The notes below the pieces were generated by a model. That model saw only the letters and a program-made list of their open reading frames with translations, had not been told where the DNA came from and did no database searches. The translations under genes were made by a program, and so were the position numbers. A stretch of 64,000 bases of DNA. It comes from Symsagittifera roscoffensis (Eukaryota; Xenacoelomorpha; Acoela; Convolutidae). Positions 23,918-35,001 of this stretch are shown here, in pieces. How positions within the stretch are numbered: the stretch's first letter is position 1; each line of letters begins with the position of its first letter. The stretch covers positions 47,666,001 to 47,730,000 of the forward strand of contig NC_087067.1 in assembly GCF_963678635.1 (NCBI RefSeq). Direction: 5' to 3'.

Positions 23918-24616
23918 TCAGCCCCTTTCTGGCTCGTCTGACGGGTAATCATCGGCACTGTCCTCTGTAATTGATTCGGTCAGAACATCAAACTCCATGG
24001 AGTTCATTATTTTCTCCAGGACCTCACGCATAATGGGTTGGTTCAATCCCATCTTCATTATGGACTGCGTCCCATATCGTCGTATCACGTCCCATGACCT
24101 TTCCATGAAGTTCACTCGGCTCCAGGTTGCCCTTGTCTTGCTTTCTAGTTGACTTTGGTATCTCTCCCATTTCTGTTCCGGTAGCGTACTCAGGAAGGAT
24201 ACCCTCATTGACTCTTCAATTTTTCTTCTCCTCGGTGACTCATCGAGCAATCTTTGTGGATCCCTATTTCAGCACTCTCTCGCCTGAGTTATTGGGTCCA
24301 CCGGGGATAAGTCGGACGACGCGTCCTTTGTAGGGGACATCAAAGACGATGGCGTCATCAGCATTAGACTCCCATCGACTTCCCCATCGTCGTCCTCACT
24401 AAACCGGTATTCTAGCAATTCTCTCTCCAACGCACCTATATCCGTCTCACCCGGCTTTTCTGTCTTTCCCCCGATGTTGTCATCGTCCTGGTCCATCAAT
24501 TCATCATCATTCGGATCAGGTTTTGGCTTAGGTCCTGAAGGTCCTTGTCGTGTGTCTATGCCCGAGTCCGGCCGCGCCGGTACGGTCAGGTCTCCTGCGT
24601 GATAAAAACAATTCAT
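23918..24616 (-). pseudogene. Second coding region, acidic linker
   Basis: Two blocks in one frame split by a TGA near 24253. The first is low-complexity and acidic (DDELMDQDDDN, YRFSEDDDGEVDGS) and proline-rich, as in a flexible linker. The second (24250-23918) is helical and charged (PEQKWERYQSQLESKTRATW, REVLEKIMNSMEF) and ends acidic. It connects by a frame change to the block starting at 23885. No domain recognised. Confidence 0.5.
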
Positions 24617-25769
24617 CGTTCACCAAGAATTCTAAGGACTCCTCGCCATGTGGTGCCAGCTCCTCTATCGTTATGTATGAGCCTCCTCTGCACTCCTTTG
24701 CCACTTCCAGCATCACTACTTTCACTTCTCCTGACCACTTCAGTCTTGATAAGTCATCTGTGGGAGCATACACCTCGTTCCACATCTCAGCCGAGACCTC
24801 TGGTCTCCTGGAAGTTGGTGTTTTGATCTTTTTCCTGCTCCAAATATCAGGAAATGTGAAGTCAAACGTGTGCTTGGCTGCAACGTTCCAACTGATGAAG
24901 CGCGGTTCCATCCCTTCACTCCACTTCAGCATTCTCCTCTCTGCATCACGAGCTGCTCCGATGCGAGGGGCAATGACGGGAGATGTGACTGCCAACAACA
25001 TCCTCCTTATCGGTGGGTATCGAGGGCATTGTCCGGCAGCGTCCTGGACCCGGAAAGCCACGCTTGCTGGTTCTCTTTCGCGTGTGCGTAGGCTTCTGGC
25101 AAGAGTGGGACTCTCATTGCCGCTCCTGAATCTTTCACTACTGGATTCCAAAGCTTCGGGTTAAACTGGATGTGGGAAAGGTCTTCGGCACTTGAAGTTG
25201 TTGATGAAATCCATCAACACCCAACCTGGCTCCGCTATTCTTCCGAACAGCCTATCGTCGCTAGCCAGCCCTCTCAGCTCCCTCTGCTCTACCCAATTCA
25301 GCACGGAACAATCCACGACTGAGATCAGGTTGACATACAACACAGAATTCCTGTATGCCTTGACTTGCACGTCCTGGAACACGAAAGACATCACCGGTCC
25401 ATACACCACCGTGACAAATTCCCGCAGTCCGTGAATCAGAACCAACGGATCGATTCGCATCATGACAGCCAAATCTGTCAGCAAGGGCATGCCACAATAC
25501 TGCTTACACTCACCCGCATCCGTCGCCACCTTATCTTCTCCCGTGACACTTCTGTTCTGTTGCAAGAGATATTGTAGCAGGAGAGTCCTCCAATCTTTTA
25601 TTTTCCTGAGCGAGGCGGTTGCCAACTGCGCGTTGAACTCACGACTTGTTCCCTGGAGTTGTTCGGGGTAACGCAACAGCACAAGCAAATCACCCAGTCG
25701 ACCACGTCGACAGGAAGTATGGCGTCCATCCCACTCCACTTCCACCCAAGATGGCATCTGATTGTTCAT
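24528..25769 (-). pseudogene. Second coding region, block after the SGNH units
   Basis: Blocks 25769-25161 and 25151-24528 share one frame, split by a TAA near 25159. The first contains ATASLRKIKDWRTLLLQYLL, DLAVMMRIDPLVLIHGLREF and NSVLYVNLISVVDCSVLNW, a mostly buried-looking globular pattern. The second contains FISWNVAAKHTFDFTFPDIW and WSGEVKVVMLEVAKECRGG. A frame change joins it to the acidic linker. I do not recognise either block. Confidence 0.5.
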
Positions 25770-27138
25770 ATTGTGCCCTTGTGGCCAGTACGTCAGCTTG
25801 GAACTTGTCCAACGACATCGTGTTTACATCCTGCATCAATTTCAACATCATACCCCCAGCTAACTCCCGGTCATCAAACAAGTTCTTCAGATACACGTGT
25901 ATCTCTTTGATCACTGCCGGCGCAAGCTCGAACGCGTCCTCTCCAAAGGTGCACAGTCTTGGTGACAAGTACAACCATAAGTTGTTGTGCGGCTTCGTGC
26001 GCAAAGCCATTGCCATGAGATCTTCTTCCGCTGATGTCATGTTTTTCCTGACTGTCCTTCCCTGCTCATTCTCTGCGTGATCCATCTGTCTGAACCAGAG
26101 ATCGTCAACCACCTGTTGTACTAACAGATGATCGTCATCTACCCCTGGTCTTAACTTCAGCAATCTGGCGAAGTTGGACAACTACAACCCCAGAACCTCA
26201 TCTAACACCAACCGAGTTGTGCTACAATCTTTGAGTCCCTGTATGGCATTGGAAATATCAGCCCAAACGGCAGGAAGCTCAGATCGGGATGGGTAATAAT
26301 TGTTGGGGTCTACCACTCTGATCGGGGCAGGAATTATCACGTTGAACCGTCCCTCTGCTATCGTTGTTACTTTCGTGTACACAAACTGAAGGGGTTCTGG
26401 CAAGACAGCGTACCCTGGTGACAACACAATGAACACCTTCACTACATTTTGGGTGAAACGTTGTTTTGCTGCTGTTTCTACCTCATCCATCGCCGAGAGC
26501 AATGTCATTATCGCCTCCCCTATGACCTCATTGCTCGGGATCGACCCATCCGTCAGACGGGACAACAAACCCCTGCTTTGCAGATGATCATTCGAGCCTG
26601 CAACCACTATCACCTGCGGCTCCATACTGACCACCCTTCGCACATTTATCATCATGCCTATTGTCTGTCCCCAGTCCAATTTAGGCACTTACGAGCAGGT
26701 GGCGTCAGTTCCCTGGCTCTCTGGCGGACGTCCGTAAGATACCGGGTATTCAGAGGTCCAAAGGTATTGTCCTGAGGCAATCCATTCAAGTCTGCGTGCC
26801 GGAGCGTAGTCGTGGAGCTGAATTGCTCCTGCTCTGCTAGCAGCCAATCCACGCCCGGTATCCGATATAGTCGCGACACTGTGGGACTTTCTCCGCCGAT
26901 CATTCTCGTTGCGTCCTCCCGACACGTCAAAGTATTCATGTTCAACTTCGTGACATGTCCGTCTTGTACTGTCCCCAATGACTAGGGTCTGGTCGGTTTC
27001 AAAGCAGCACGCTGCCTCGTTCAACTCCCTCCACTGGCACAGCGCTCGTCGACGGTCCTGCTGCTGAAGCAGGGTTTGCCGTAGCGGGCGGGTCATTCCT
27101 CCTAGACACGGTCTGGGAGTTATTCCTGTTCTGATCAA
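25690..27138 (-). pseudogene. Second SGNH-hydrolase-like unit, broken
   Basis: Three overlapping frames make up this unit. The frame ending at 27138 has TLVIGDSTRRTCHEVEHEYF, with a GDS block at about 26968-26976. The next frame (26978-26658) holds the middle (GVDWLLAEQEQF). The next (26688-26182) has PQVIVVAGSNDHLQSRG, where VVAGSND resembles the block III GxND of SGNH hydrolases, at about 26587-26598. After a TAG it continues to 25690 with VVDDLWFRQMDHAENEQG and KEIHVYLKNLFDDRELAGG. The C-terminal DxxH of block V is not evident. It differs enough from the first SGNH domain that the two are not a recent duplication. Frame breaks make this copy non-functional. Confidence 0.55.
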
Positions 27139-28408
27139 CTAATCTCCCGAGTCGGCTTTCAAGCGGTTGTGTTCTGGGAGGAGGAGCAGTCCCTAGCCTC
27201 TCTCTTACCTTTGAGCTCGGAGCGATGGGTGCAGCTGTAGCCGTCTCCGTTGCCAAGGGCCCTAGGCGGTTGATGAGGGATTCGGGCACGCTTGCCCTTA
27301 TTCTATTTCCTCCGGTCGAACTGGTCCAAGCCAGAGAACTGGTCGCCCTCGACTCCTGTTCCACTTCCCTCAACTGCGTCTGAAATACATCATTGATTCA
27401 GTGTCTCCCGTGTTGGGTGTTGAAATGTATCCCATCTCTGGTGAGCGCGATGTGATCAATCATGCTCAATATGTTCTCGAGATCCAGTCGCAGCTCACCA
27501 GGGTTGTTTCTCACCAGACTGCGGATCATTTCGTTCCACCGTGTCACGTTACCATTCATAAAATCTGCCACTGTGGTGCCCACCATCGGGTTCTGTGGTA
27601 TCGTGCACAGCACCACCAGCCTGGGCCTATACTTCTCCTTTAGTTCGTTCAGGAGGCAGACCAATAGAGGCTCCCACTTGCTCTCCGGAGTCACTGGGGC
27701 TCTCGAGACGTCGTTGGTTCCCAGCATTATTACCAGCGTATCCAGATAATCTTCGCTCTGGAACTCCATCATCTTGATGACCTGAGCCACTGAGGTTCCT
27801 CCAAAGGACAGAGCGGTAGTCTGACCATAGACGAAGATCTCATTCAGATCTCTCACCAAACTGTCTCCTATGATCAAGTGGCGATTCCCTGGGGGAATTA
27901 CCTGGTCGCTCGTAGCGGTGTTACAGCTCATGTCATTCAGGCAGGCTCGAGGATGCTCCGCGGCCACTTGCGTGAACCGGTGACGTGCCATCAGATTCTT
28001 CCTAATGTCTACCACGCGAGACTTTTGAAAGGTTCCACCATGTGCAGTCCCCGAGGACGCTACCGTGAGGGATGCTCGCTCCGAACTATTGGATGAATGA
28101 TCACGACGTTTGGAAGGAACGATCATACCCAATGTCCGCCCAGTGGTTCTGTTAATCTCATCCATTGTTGCTCTGGCCACTTGATTGAATGACTCTTGGA
28201 ACTGGGGAGCGAGATAGGTGTCAGAAGGGTCTGGTATGGTGTTCCTCTGACTGGGAGCAGACTGTTGGGACTGCTGAGGAGCCTCAGGCCCTCTCGATGT
28301 ACACAGCTCCTGTACTCTTGTCTTGGGGCGTGTGTCCCTGGATCCCTCCGAGGACTTCATCGCCGCTAGAACTTCCTGTGACACTTGGCTCACCTTTGCC
28401 ATATACAA
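26999..28408 (-). pseudogene. SGNH/GDSL-type esterase domain protein of the giant element
   Basis: A 336-codon frame (28408-27398) has a low-complexity N-terminal half and a C-terminal SGNH-hydrolase domain. All signature blocks are visible: GDS at residues 181-183 (LIIGDSLVRDL, nucleophile Ser182), Gly in GGTS at 203-206, LGTND at 229-233 with Asn232, and TRDGIHFN with Asp325 and His328. Such domains act as esterases or acetyl-hydrolases. A TGA near 27395 directly after the domain separates 124 further residues in the same frame (27373-26999), rich in Ser, Pro and Ala. The domain sits downstream of pol, where env would be expected. GDSL-type domains are known from CR1-like LINEs and from rotifer retroelements, so capture by retroelements has precedent. 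Confidence 0.8.
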
Positions 28409-28470
28409 CTCCTACAGTGCTTTATTTCATCCTCCTTGTAGGCCACCTGCAGATCCTCGTACTTTTTTTT

Positions 28471-29021
28471 TCATTCGTCTCTTTCCCGTTCTATCGCCCT
28501 ATACTCCTGGAGTTTGGCACACAGCTCGCTCTGATCTCTCTGCTTCTTCTCCAACGTCTCAATCTCTATTTTGCTCACCCTCACTCTCTTCGTAGGATGA
28601 GCAGCTGTTGGAGAGTCGACCGAATTTGACGGGCCTGGCCCATCACGTTGTCCTTTCGCTCCAATGAGCGGCTGCGCAGGTTGGATCGGCAAGGGCATCT
28701 CACCTAGCCGATGGTCCCTCTGTTCACCTAGTCCTGGCTCACGAGTAAGGTCGTGGCCAGACATTTCCCCACGCCGCCATCTCATCAGTCGGTTTCGACC
28801 TCTCTCGGCGGTCCCGGACTCACCGAAGGCCAACATCAACACCACTTCGGTAGGGCAATTGCCTCGACCCTCTCGTCCTAACGCATTGAGGAGCGCGACC
28901 ACAAACATCGCCAGCCACAAACTCGTGTAAAGTCACAATCGATCAGCCGCTGATAGATCTCGTCTAGAGTCGCTCCTAGACTCGCTGAGAGGAATTCCGT
29001 TAGTTCATTCGTGTCACCCAT
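28471..29021 (-). pseudogene. N-terminus of the second coding region
   Basis: An ATG at 29021 opens a frame with TNELTEFLSASLGATLDEIY that runs to about 28920, where a frame change leads into a 149-codon frame. That frame has SLWLAMFVVALLNALGREGR, then a basic stretch (GRNRLMRWRRGEMSGHD), a Gly/Pro-rich region and a helical coiled-coil-like end (ETLEKKQRDQSELCAKLQEY). Another frame change leads to the SGNH frame at 28408. I chose 29021 because it is the first ATG after the gap following pol and the peptide after it looks coding. Confidence 0.5.
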
Positions 29022-29470
29022 TTATTATCGTGTAGTTTCTTCCGGGTCGTTTGATTCACTGAATTCAATAAACAATTTCTGATCAATCAAGATCTAAAAA
29101 ACAAGTCGCGACTTAAAACCATCATTTTTGGATAAAACATCATTCAAATCTTTAAAACTCTTCATTGAAATTCTCTTCTCAATTCTGACTTAAAAATTTA
29201 GCACCAAGGTGGATCATCCACCTGTATCTTTGTCAGGGTAGCACAAATGAGCGCTGTCACCTTGATTACCTGGAGTAGTCTAAGTCTTTTATGACACAAA
29301 ACATAAAACATATCATAACCATAACATAACACATAAACATTACAAATCTACACTATCACATAAAAACATAATCCCTAATTTTGTCTCTAAAACCTGATCC
29401 TAATCTAAAACTTGACACTAATTCTTATCAAGTGAACTTAATAAAAACCACTTATCACCAAATGCAATTC
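29022..29470 (-). other. Gap between pol and the second coding region
   Basis: About 450 bp, AT-rich, with repeated acataacataacacataaac-like sequence near 29300-29350. No coding potential. A splice acceptor or internal promoter for the second coding region could lie here, but nothing specific can be pointed to. Confidence 0.5.
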
Positions 29471-31860
29471 CTAGCATATGCTCAGATAGTGTTTTTTATG
29501 TAAGTAAACCTCTATGTCAGTTTCTGAAAATATCACATGTACAAGGGCGTACAACCCTCTCGGATGTAGCTTTCCCCTATTAGGATAATATACTGGTAAT
29601 GAGAGAGAGGTCACTCCTCTCTCAACCAGAAAATCCCTAAGTCGAGTCAAGGCCAATACCAAGCTCTCTGGATCTACGTGTTGCCTATCAGTGGCCTTAG
29701 TAACCAGGAAACACAAACATTTCCCTGGTATCTGTGATGCAACAGGGGGCAGCGCTATCATTCCTCCCACACCAGGCCTCTGTTTCCATAAAAATTCGAT
29801 GTTCTTATACTCTCTTTTGAAATCCGCCGCTAGTGCTGTTTTGAAGCTTACGTCCGCGGTTATCGCTATAGCGCATATGCGTTCCGTGAGTATGAAATCG
29901 CTCTCCGTTAAGACGATATTGTTTGAATAATGGTTCGGTAGGTCAACATACGATTCAAAAATTCGTCCAAAAGGTGGTTTTTTAGCGTTCTCGCCCTCTG
30001 TCTCTAGTTCTCCGGTTTCTCTTGCCGATTTCAATTTTTTAATTATCAGATTTTCGGTGTGGGTGAGTCCTACCACCACTCCCCGGACAAAAATATCCAT
30101 CGAAGTCCCTGTCGATCGCCCAAAGTCTAGGAGATCGATGTTGGATTGTGGAACACGTAGAGGACCATATGGGGCGACCCAGTTGGACTCGGTATTGTCT
30201 TGACTGACGTATTTGATGCCATCTTTATCGACGTCCTGAATAGTCAGGATCGTCTCTTTTGGATCTGTCGGCAGATCATGGAGCCATTCGAGCACCCGCA
30301 AGTTCGTTAGTTCTTGCTCATGAGTCTGTTCCGCTTCTGGTTCGAACTCCACTTCCGGTTCTGATCGATCGTCGATCCGATCCTGATCCATGTCATTCAC
30401 CAAGTCGATTTCTTCTAGCACCACCACTTCGTCCATTCCTACCAGCGAGTCCAACATATCACTTACAACTATCCTGTCTACGACGAAATCCTCGCCGTAC
30501 GGATTGTATTTCTTCTTATCTTTTCCTCTCTTGCTCTGGCGTGTTTCAATGGTGAGAGGAAAGTCAGGCTGTATTCCTTTGTCAATTTCGATTTGTTCCG
30601 GGCAGTCCCAGTCTTCCTCGGCATAAGGTAGAGATTCATCGTCCACCTCTACTCGCTCGGTCAAATCCAGATCCAGTGGTAGGTCGCAATCGTCCACCAC
30701 CTCATTCCGGTCGTTTTTGTCGCGAGTACCCCTTTCATTCACCTCACAAGCAGGATCCACTATCAAATAGTCTCCCTCTTGCATGTCAGCTGGGATGCAC
30801 CAGTCCTCTGACGAGGCATTGTGTGGTTTGATATTTTCGTAATGAGCTGCTCTTCCAGTGCTCAATCGATAAAAACGACCTCTTTGGTGCACCTCTGTTA
30901 TCTGAAATGGACCACGCCATTTCTTTAATAATTTCTTGGTTCCTTTTGGTGGAACCACTTCCTGGAACACCCAGACGTAGTCGCCAACTGAGTAGGCTTT
31001 TGCATCGGCTGTCCTTTTATCAAACCTCCTTTTTTGTCTAATTTGCGCCTGTTGCGTGTTCCTCCTGCATAAGTCATTGAGCTCCTGCTGTCTTCTAATA
31101 ACATCCCGCACGTGCGTTTGCGGTGCTGTTCTCTTCCCCTCATATTCAGGGTAGAAAAACGTCAACGGAAGCGCTTTTTCGTGACCCGTTAGCATCATGT
31201 GCGGACTTATTCCCGTGGTGGAATGCTCGGTGCTGTTGTAAGCACCCATCACTTGCGGCAAGTGCTTGTCCCAGTCATCCATGTAGCGTGAGCAATAGAC
31301 TCTCATCATGGATACCAGTGTGCGATTTTGCCTCTCAACTAGGCCATTCGTTTGCGGGTGATAACTGGTCGAGTGGGCCTGCGCTACCTGCGACCTTTTC
31401 ATTAACTCCTTCGTGAGATCACCCACGAATGCTTTGCCATTGTCCGATTGGAATGTAATGGGGCAGCCATGCCTTGCTATCCACACATTTATCAATTGAT
31501 CGCATGTTTCTTCCGACGATGCTGTCATGCAGGGTGCTGCCTCCGCATATTTCGTAAAATGGTCGATCATTACCAGCACCTGATTATAGCCCGTTGCTGT
31601 CATGCAGATCTTCTGATGATCAATTTGCACCACTTCGTTGAATCCCGACGACTCTATTGACTGTAGGGGGAACCTCAGTTTCCTGGGATCCTTCGCCTAT
31701 TGACATGACAGGCATGCGGCGATCCACTTCTCACAAGCCTTCTTCAATCCCGGCCATTCGAATGGTTTCTGTATCCTGTTGTACACTTTGTCCACGCCTT
31801 GATGGCCCATCTGATCATGTGAACGAAAGAGCAATTCGGTCTGGTACAACTGTGGTAACA
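29471..31860 (-). pseudogene. pol: Integrase plus macrodomain-like tail (end of pol)
   Basis: The zinc-binding N-terminus of integrase lies at about 31690-31860 (HDQMGHQGVDKVYNRI, then AACLSC), broken by a TAG near 31697. The 720-codon frame (31633-29471) has the catalytic core: QIDHQK (Asp5), QSDNGKAF (Asp64) and NGLVERQN (Glu100), the D-x35-E spacing. A GPFQITEVHQRGRFYRLS segment is the usual C-terminal integrase fold. An acidic linker follows, and from about residue 566 a macrodomain-like region: ITADVSFKTALAADFKREY, CFLVTKATDRQH and SETDIEVYLHKK match the order and spacing of small OARD1/TARG1-type macrodomains. The lysine of the LVTK motif is kept; the glycine-rich loop with its aspartate is not seen. 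Confidence 0.85.
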
Positions 31861-33657
31861 CTATCGAATTGTATTATAAAGGACCTTGTCCTCCTCTTTA
31901 CGTTTACAGGCTACGATTCCGTCCTTGTTCAGGTACAACAAGTCCTTTCTCTTTAGGTAGAAATGCTTCAAGATCTTGTAGCTGTCTTCTTCCAAGTCTC
32001 CTTTGTCAGGTGCTCCATTCTCGATCCATCTCTTCAGACGGCTCGTCATTCTATCATTTCGTTGAGCCCTTAGGAGATCCGACAGCCTGTACCTGGCTTT
32101 CAAATACGTCTTTACCATGTTCATTTGCCCACTCATTATTTCCGGAGCATGAGCATCGTCCATCAACTTGACACACCATATCTTTTTCAAAGGAGTCGCT
32201 TCCCGCACAGATGGTTGCAGGTTGGTACGAACGACCGTACCATGTGGAAGTAATCTGGTTGACCGTTTCGACACTGCTATCAGTTCAAGCTCATCTGCGG
32301 CATTATCCACTACAGTGCCCTGCTCATCGGAGGTATACCTGTCTCTGTCCGGATCCTGATGCATTTCCCTGTCCAGCCCGCGTTGTTTCCAGTCCACCAA
32401 CAAGGAATGAATCGCAATCTCCGATACATCAGAATTAGAAGTAGTCTCGGATGTGTTGCCCCAGGACTGCGGTCTCGAGTCATCACTTGAGTCGAGTGAC
32501 TCCACACCATCACGTTCCACTCTGTCTGTGATGTTTCTCGACTCCCCAGACAAAACTCTGTCCATTGGTTGCTTTGAATCCGACTCCCCGGACAAAATTC
32601 TGTCCCTAGGTGGTCTGATCAACCTCTCCCCGGACAAATCATCCTGTACGGGCCTGAAGATGTCCGACTCCCCGGACATGGTTTCGTCCCCGGAAGAACA
32701 ATCTGAGCCCGACTCGTATTCTGCTTTTGCATCTGTGAAATGTACTTTTCTCGTGAAGCTGGATTTCGACTTGACCCTGACTTCCTCAGTGACTTGGACC
32801 GGGATCGGTTTCCCACGCTCTGGGAACGAAGTCCTCAACAAGACATCCTTCGGCATTGAGGTCACCAGCTGGTTCACTATCGACCGGCAATCCCGTTCCA
32901 CATCGCGACCGCGAATGATCACCGGCCTCTTCTCCGTCTTCTCAGTTACGGTCAATCGCTGCAAGGTCTCCATCCACTCACGATCATGTCTGTCGACTTC
33001 TCTATCCAGCAAGTCACGAAGTTTCCCCATGACATCCGGCGCCACATTCACTGTCCTTTTTAGCAGAGGTATGCTGTTTATACCCAGCCTGATAAGCTCC
33101 TGCTGCACCAGATTGGATCGGAGTAGCAGATCCAGCGGAAAGGGTTCACCCCTGGCTAAAACCTTTATCTCAACGGCCGTTTCCACTGGAAGTTCAGGGT
33201 GTCCTGGTATAGGGTGCCCTAACTTATCCAGCCACTTAGTGAGTGGTAGTTTGTCGTAGGTTTCCTTGTCTAGGAATGAAAACCCGTCTTTGATCTCCGC
33301 TTGGTTAGCCTGCTTCTCTTCGAGGCGCTCATAGAATTCTGTCTTCTTACTGAGGCTATCAGCATTCTGGTGCTTGTCACGGGTACGGTGCTCTATGATC
33401 ATGTGGTATCCATCCAGGCGCACGATCCAACGACCAATATAACTTCGGTCCATCGAATAGGTTTTCAGCCAGGCAAGGGCACGATTATCCACACGCAACT
33501 TGAAAGGAGCACTCCCCAAGTAGGCCCTGTACTTTTCTACAAAAGTGATCACCGCGAATATTTCCGCTTTTGGTGCGCCGTACTTCATCTCAGTATCACT
33601 CAGGACCTTACTCCCGTAGGCTATCGGACGGAGAACCGTTCTCACGTTCCACTCCTG
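31861..33657 (-). pseudogene. pol: RNase H and long acidic linker of pol
   Basis: The frame continues from RT after a TAG near 33655. RNase H occupies roughly the first 110 residues: LRPIAYGSKVLSDTEMKYG, RVDNRALAWLKTY and EHRTRDKHQNADSLS fit Ty3-type RNase H. Then come about 480 residues before the integrase zinc region, much longer than usual. This linker is charged and contains four or more copies of a SGE(S/R) motif, as in DRILSGESD and DRVLSGES, between about 32540 and 32690. It ends in a helical segment before a stop at 31858, where the frame steps by -1 into integrase. No enzyme fold is recognised in the linker. Confidence 0.8.
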
Positions 33658-35001
33658 CTACTGGTGAAGTATGCCCGATATCGCAACCGCTGATGCATCC
33701 ATGTCCAGCAAGAACATCCTCTTCTCTGTTGGCATGCCGAGGACCGGTGCCTGGCAAAGTTTACGTTTGATATTCTCAAATGGAACTTGTGCCTCATCAG
33801 TCCAAGTGAACTTTTTGCCCTTGTTTCTCATCAACCGCTGCATGGGGTATATTTTGTCAGCATACCCCTTGATGAACTCTCGATAATAATTAGCAAATCC
33901 CAAAAAACTCATTAGTTGTGTATCTGTTTTAGGTGCCTTCCAGGTCAACACCGCTTCGACCGCTTCAGGATCTGATCTCACTCCATGCTTATCCATCAGG
34001 CGGCCCAGATAATTTATGGAGTCTCTGAGGATTTCACACTTAGAGGGTTTACTTTTCAGGCCCGCCTGCTTCATGCAATAAAACACCTCATCCAACATCT
34101 CTATGTGGTTCTCTAAGGTTGGTGTTGCAATCACGACATCATCGACATAACACATGATGAGATTCCCGTATTTCTTAGTCACGCTATTGAGTGCCTGGGC
34201 CATCAGTCGCTGTTATGTGGCCGTCGCGTTGCACAACCCGAACGGCATCCTCTTCCACTGGAACAATCCCAGCTCGCACGCGAAGCCTGTTTTTTCACGA
34301 TCTTGCTTTCGGAGTGGCACTTGCCGGAACGCAGCGCCCAAATCTGACGTCGTGAAGAACTTAGCGTCTCCCAGCTCAGATAGGCTCTCATCGATGCGGG
34401 GAATCGGGTATAATTCCTTTATAGTCACTGCGTTCAGATAACGGAAATCACAACAAAACCTGAGTTGCCCCCCTTTCTTTTTCGCCATGACCACGCCACA
34501 AGCCCACGGGGACTTCGACGGCTCGATCATGTCATACTCCATTAACATCTCGATTTCCTTCCTGCACGCTTCTGACTTGTGAGGGGTCATTCTTCTCGCC
34601 CCTTCCCTATGAGGTACCGAGCCCTCTTCTATCTCAATCTCGTGTTCTACAAAATTACAGGAACCTATGTCGGCCTTCTGTTTCGAAAAAACGTCTGCGT
34701 TCCGACTTAGCACCGCCCTGAGCGAATCTAGTTCCTTGTCTGATATCTTACCCTTCAAATGTTCTATCTCAGGTAGGACCGGTTTATTCGCTGCTAACTC
34801 TGTTTCTGTCGGTCTCTCGGAAAAGTTCGAACAACTAGACAACCCATCATCTGTTTCCGACTTCATTGAAAACAATTTCCTAGAAGATTTCAATTCATTT
34901 ACTCTCTTCAATATACATTCTTGGTTCGCATGCAAGAGACATTTAGTTAAATCAAACTTTTTCAAGTTCTCCACACTCTGAAAGTCTGTGTTCAGAGGCA
35001 A
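33658..35001 (-). pseudogene. pol: Reverse transcriptase of the giant element
   Basis: Two blocks in one frame split by a TAA near 34211. The first has CDFRYLNAVTIKELYPIPRI, TTSDLGAAFRQVPL (first catalytic Asp) and MPFGLCNAT. The second has MCYVDDVVIAT, the YVDD box with the catalytic pair, SKCEILRDSINYLG, and the thumb/connection motif FLGFANYYREFIKGYAD. These are standard Ty3/gypsy RT landmarks in the standard order. The stop replaces the residue after the NATAT motif, where an aromatic residue is normal. A region upstream (35001-34700) bridges from protease and includes EIEHLKGKISDKELDSLR. Confidence 0.9.

Noticed and set aside
24550-25164. Plus-strand 204-codon open frame
   Set aside because: Opposite-strand shadow of the second coding region; no conserved motif.
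29471-31633. First methionine of the long pol frames as true starts
   Set aside because: The frames begin at GTG or other non-ATG codons within continuous polyprotein sequence; upstream sequence carries the preceding domain in an adjoining frame.
32453-33259. Plus-strand 268-codon open frame opposite RNase H/linker
   Set aside because: Shadow of the minus-strand pol frame; Ser/Pro-rich composition mirrors the acidic coding strand and no domain is present.
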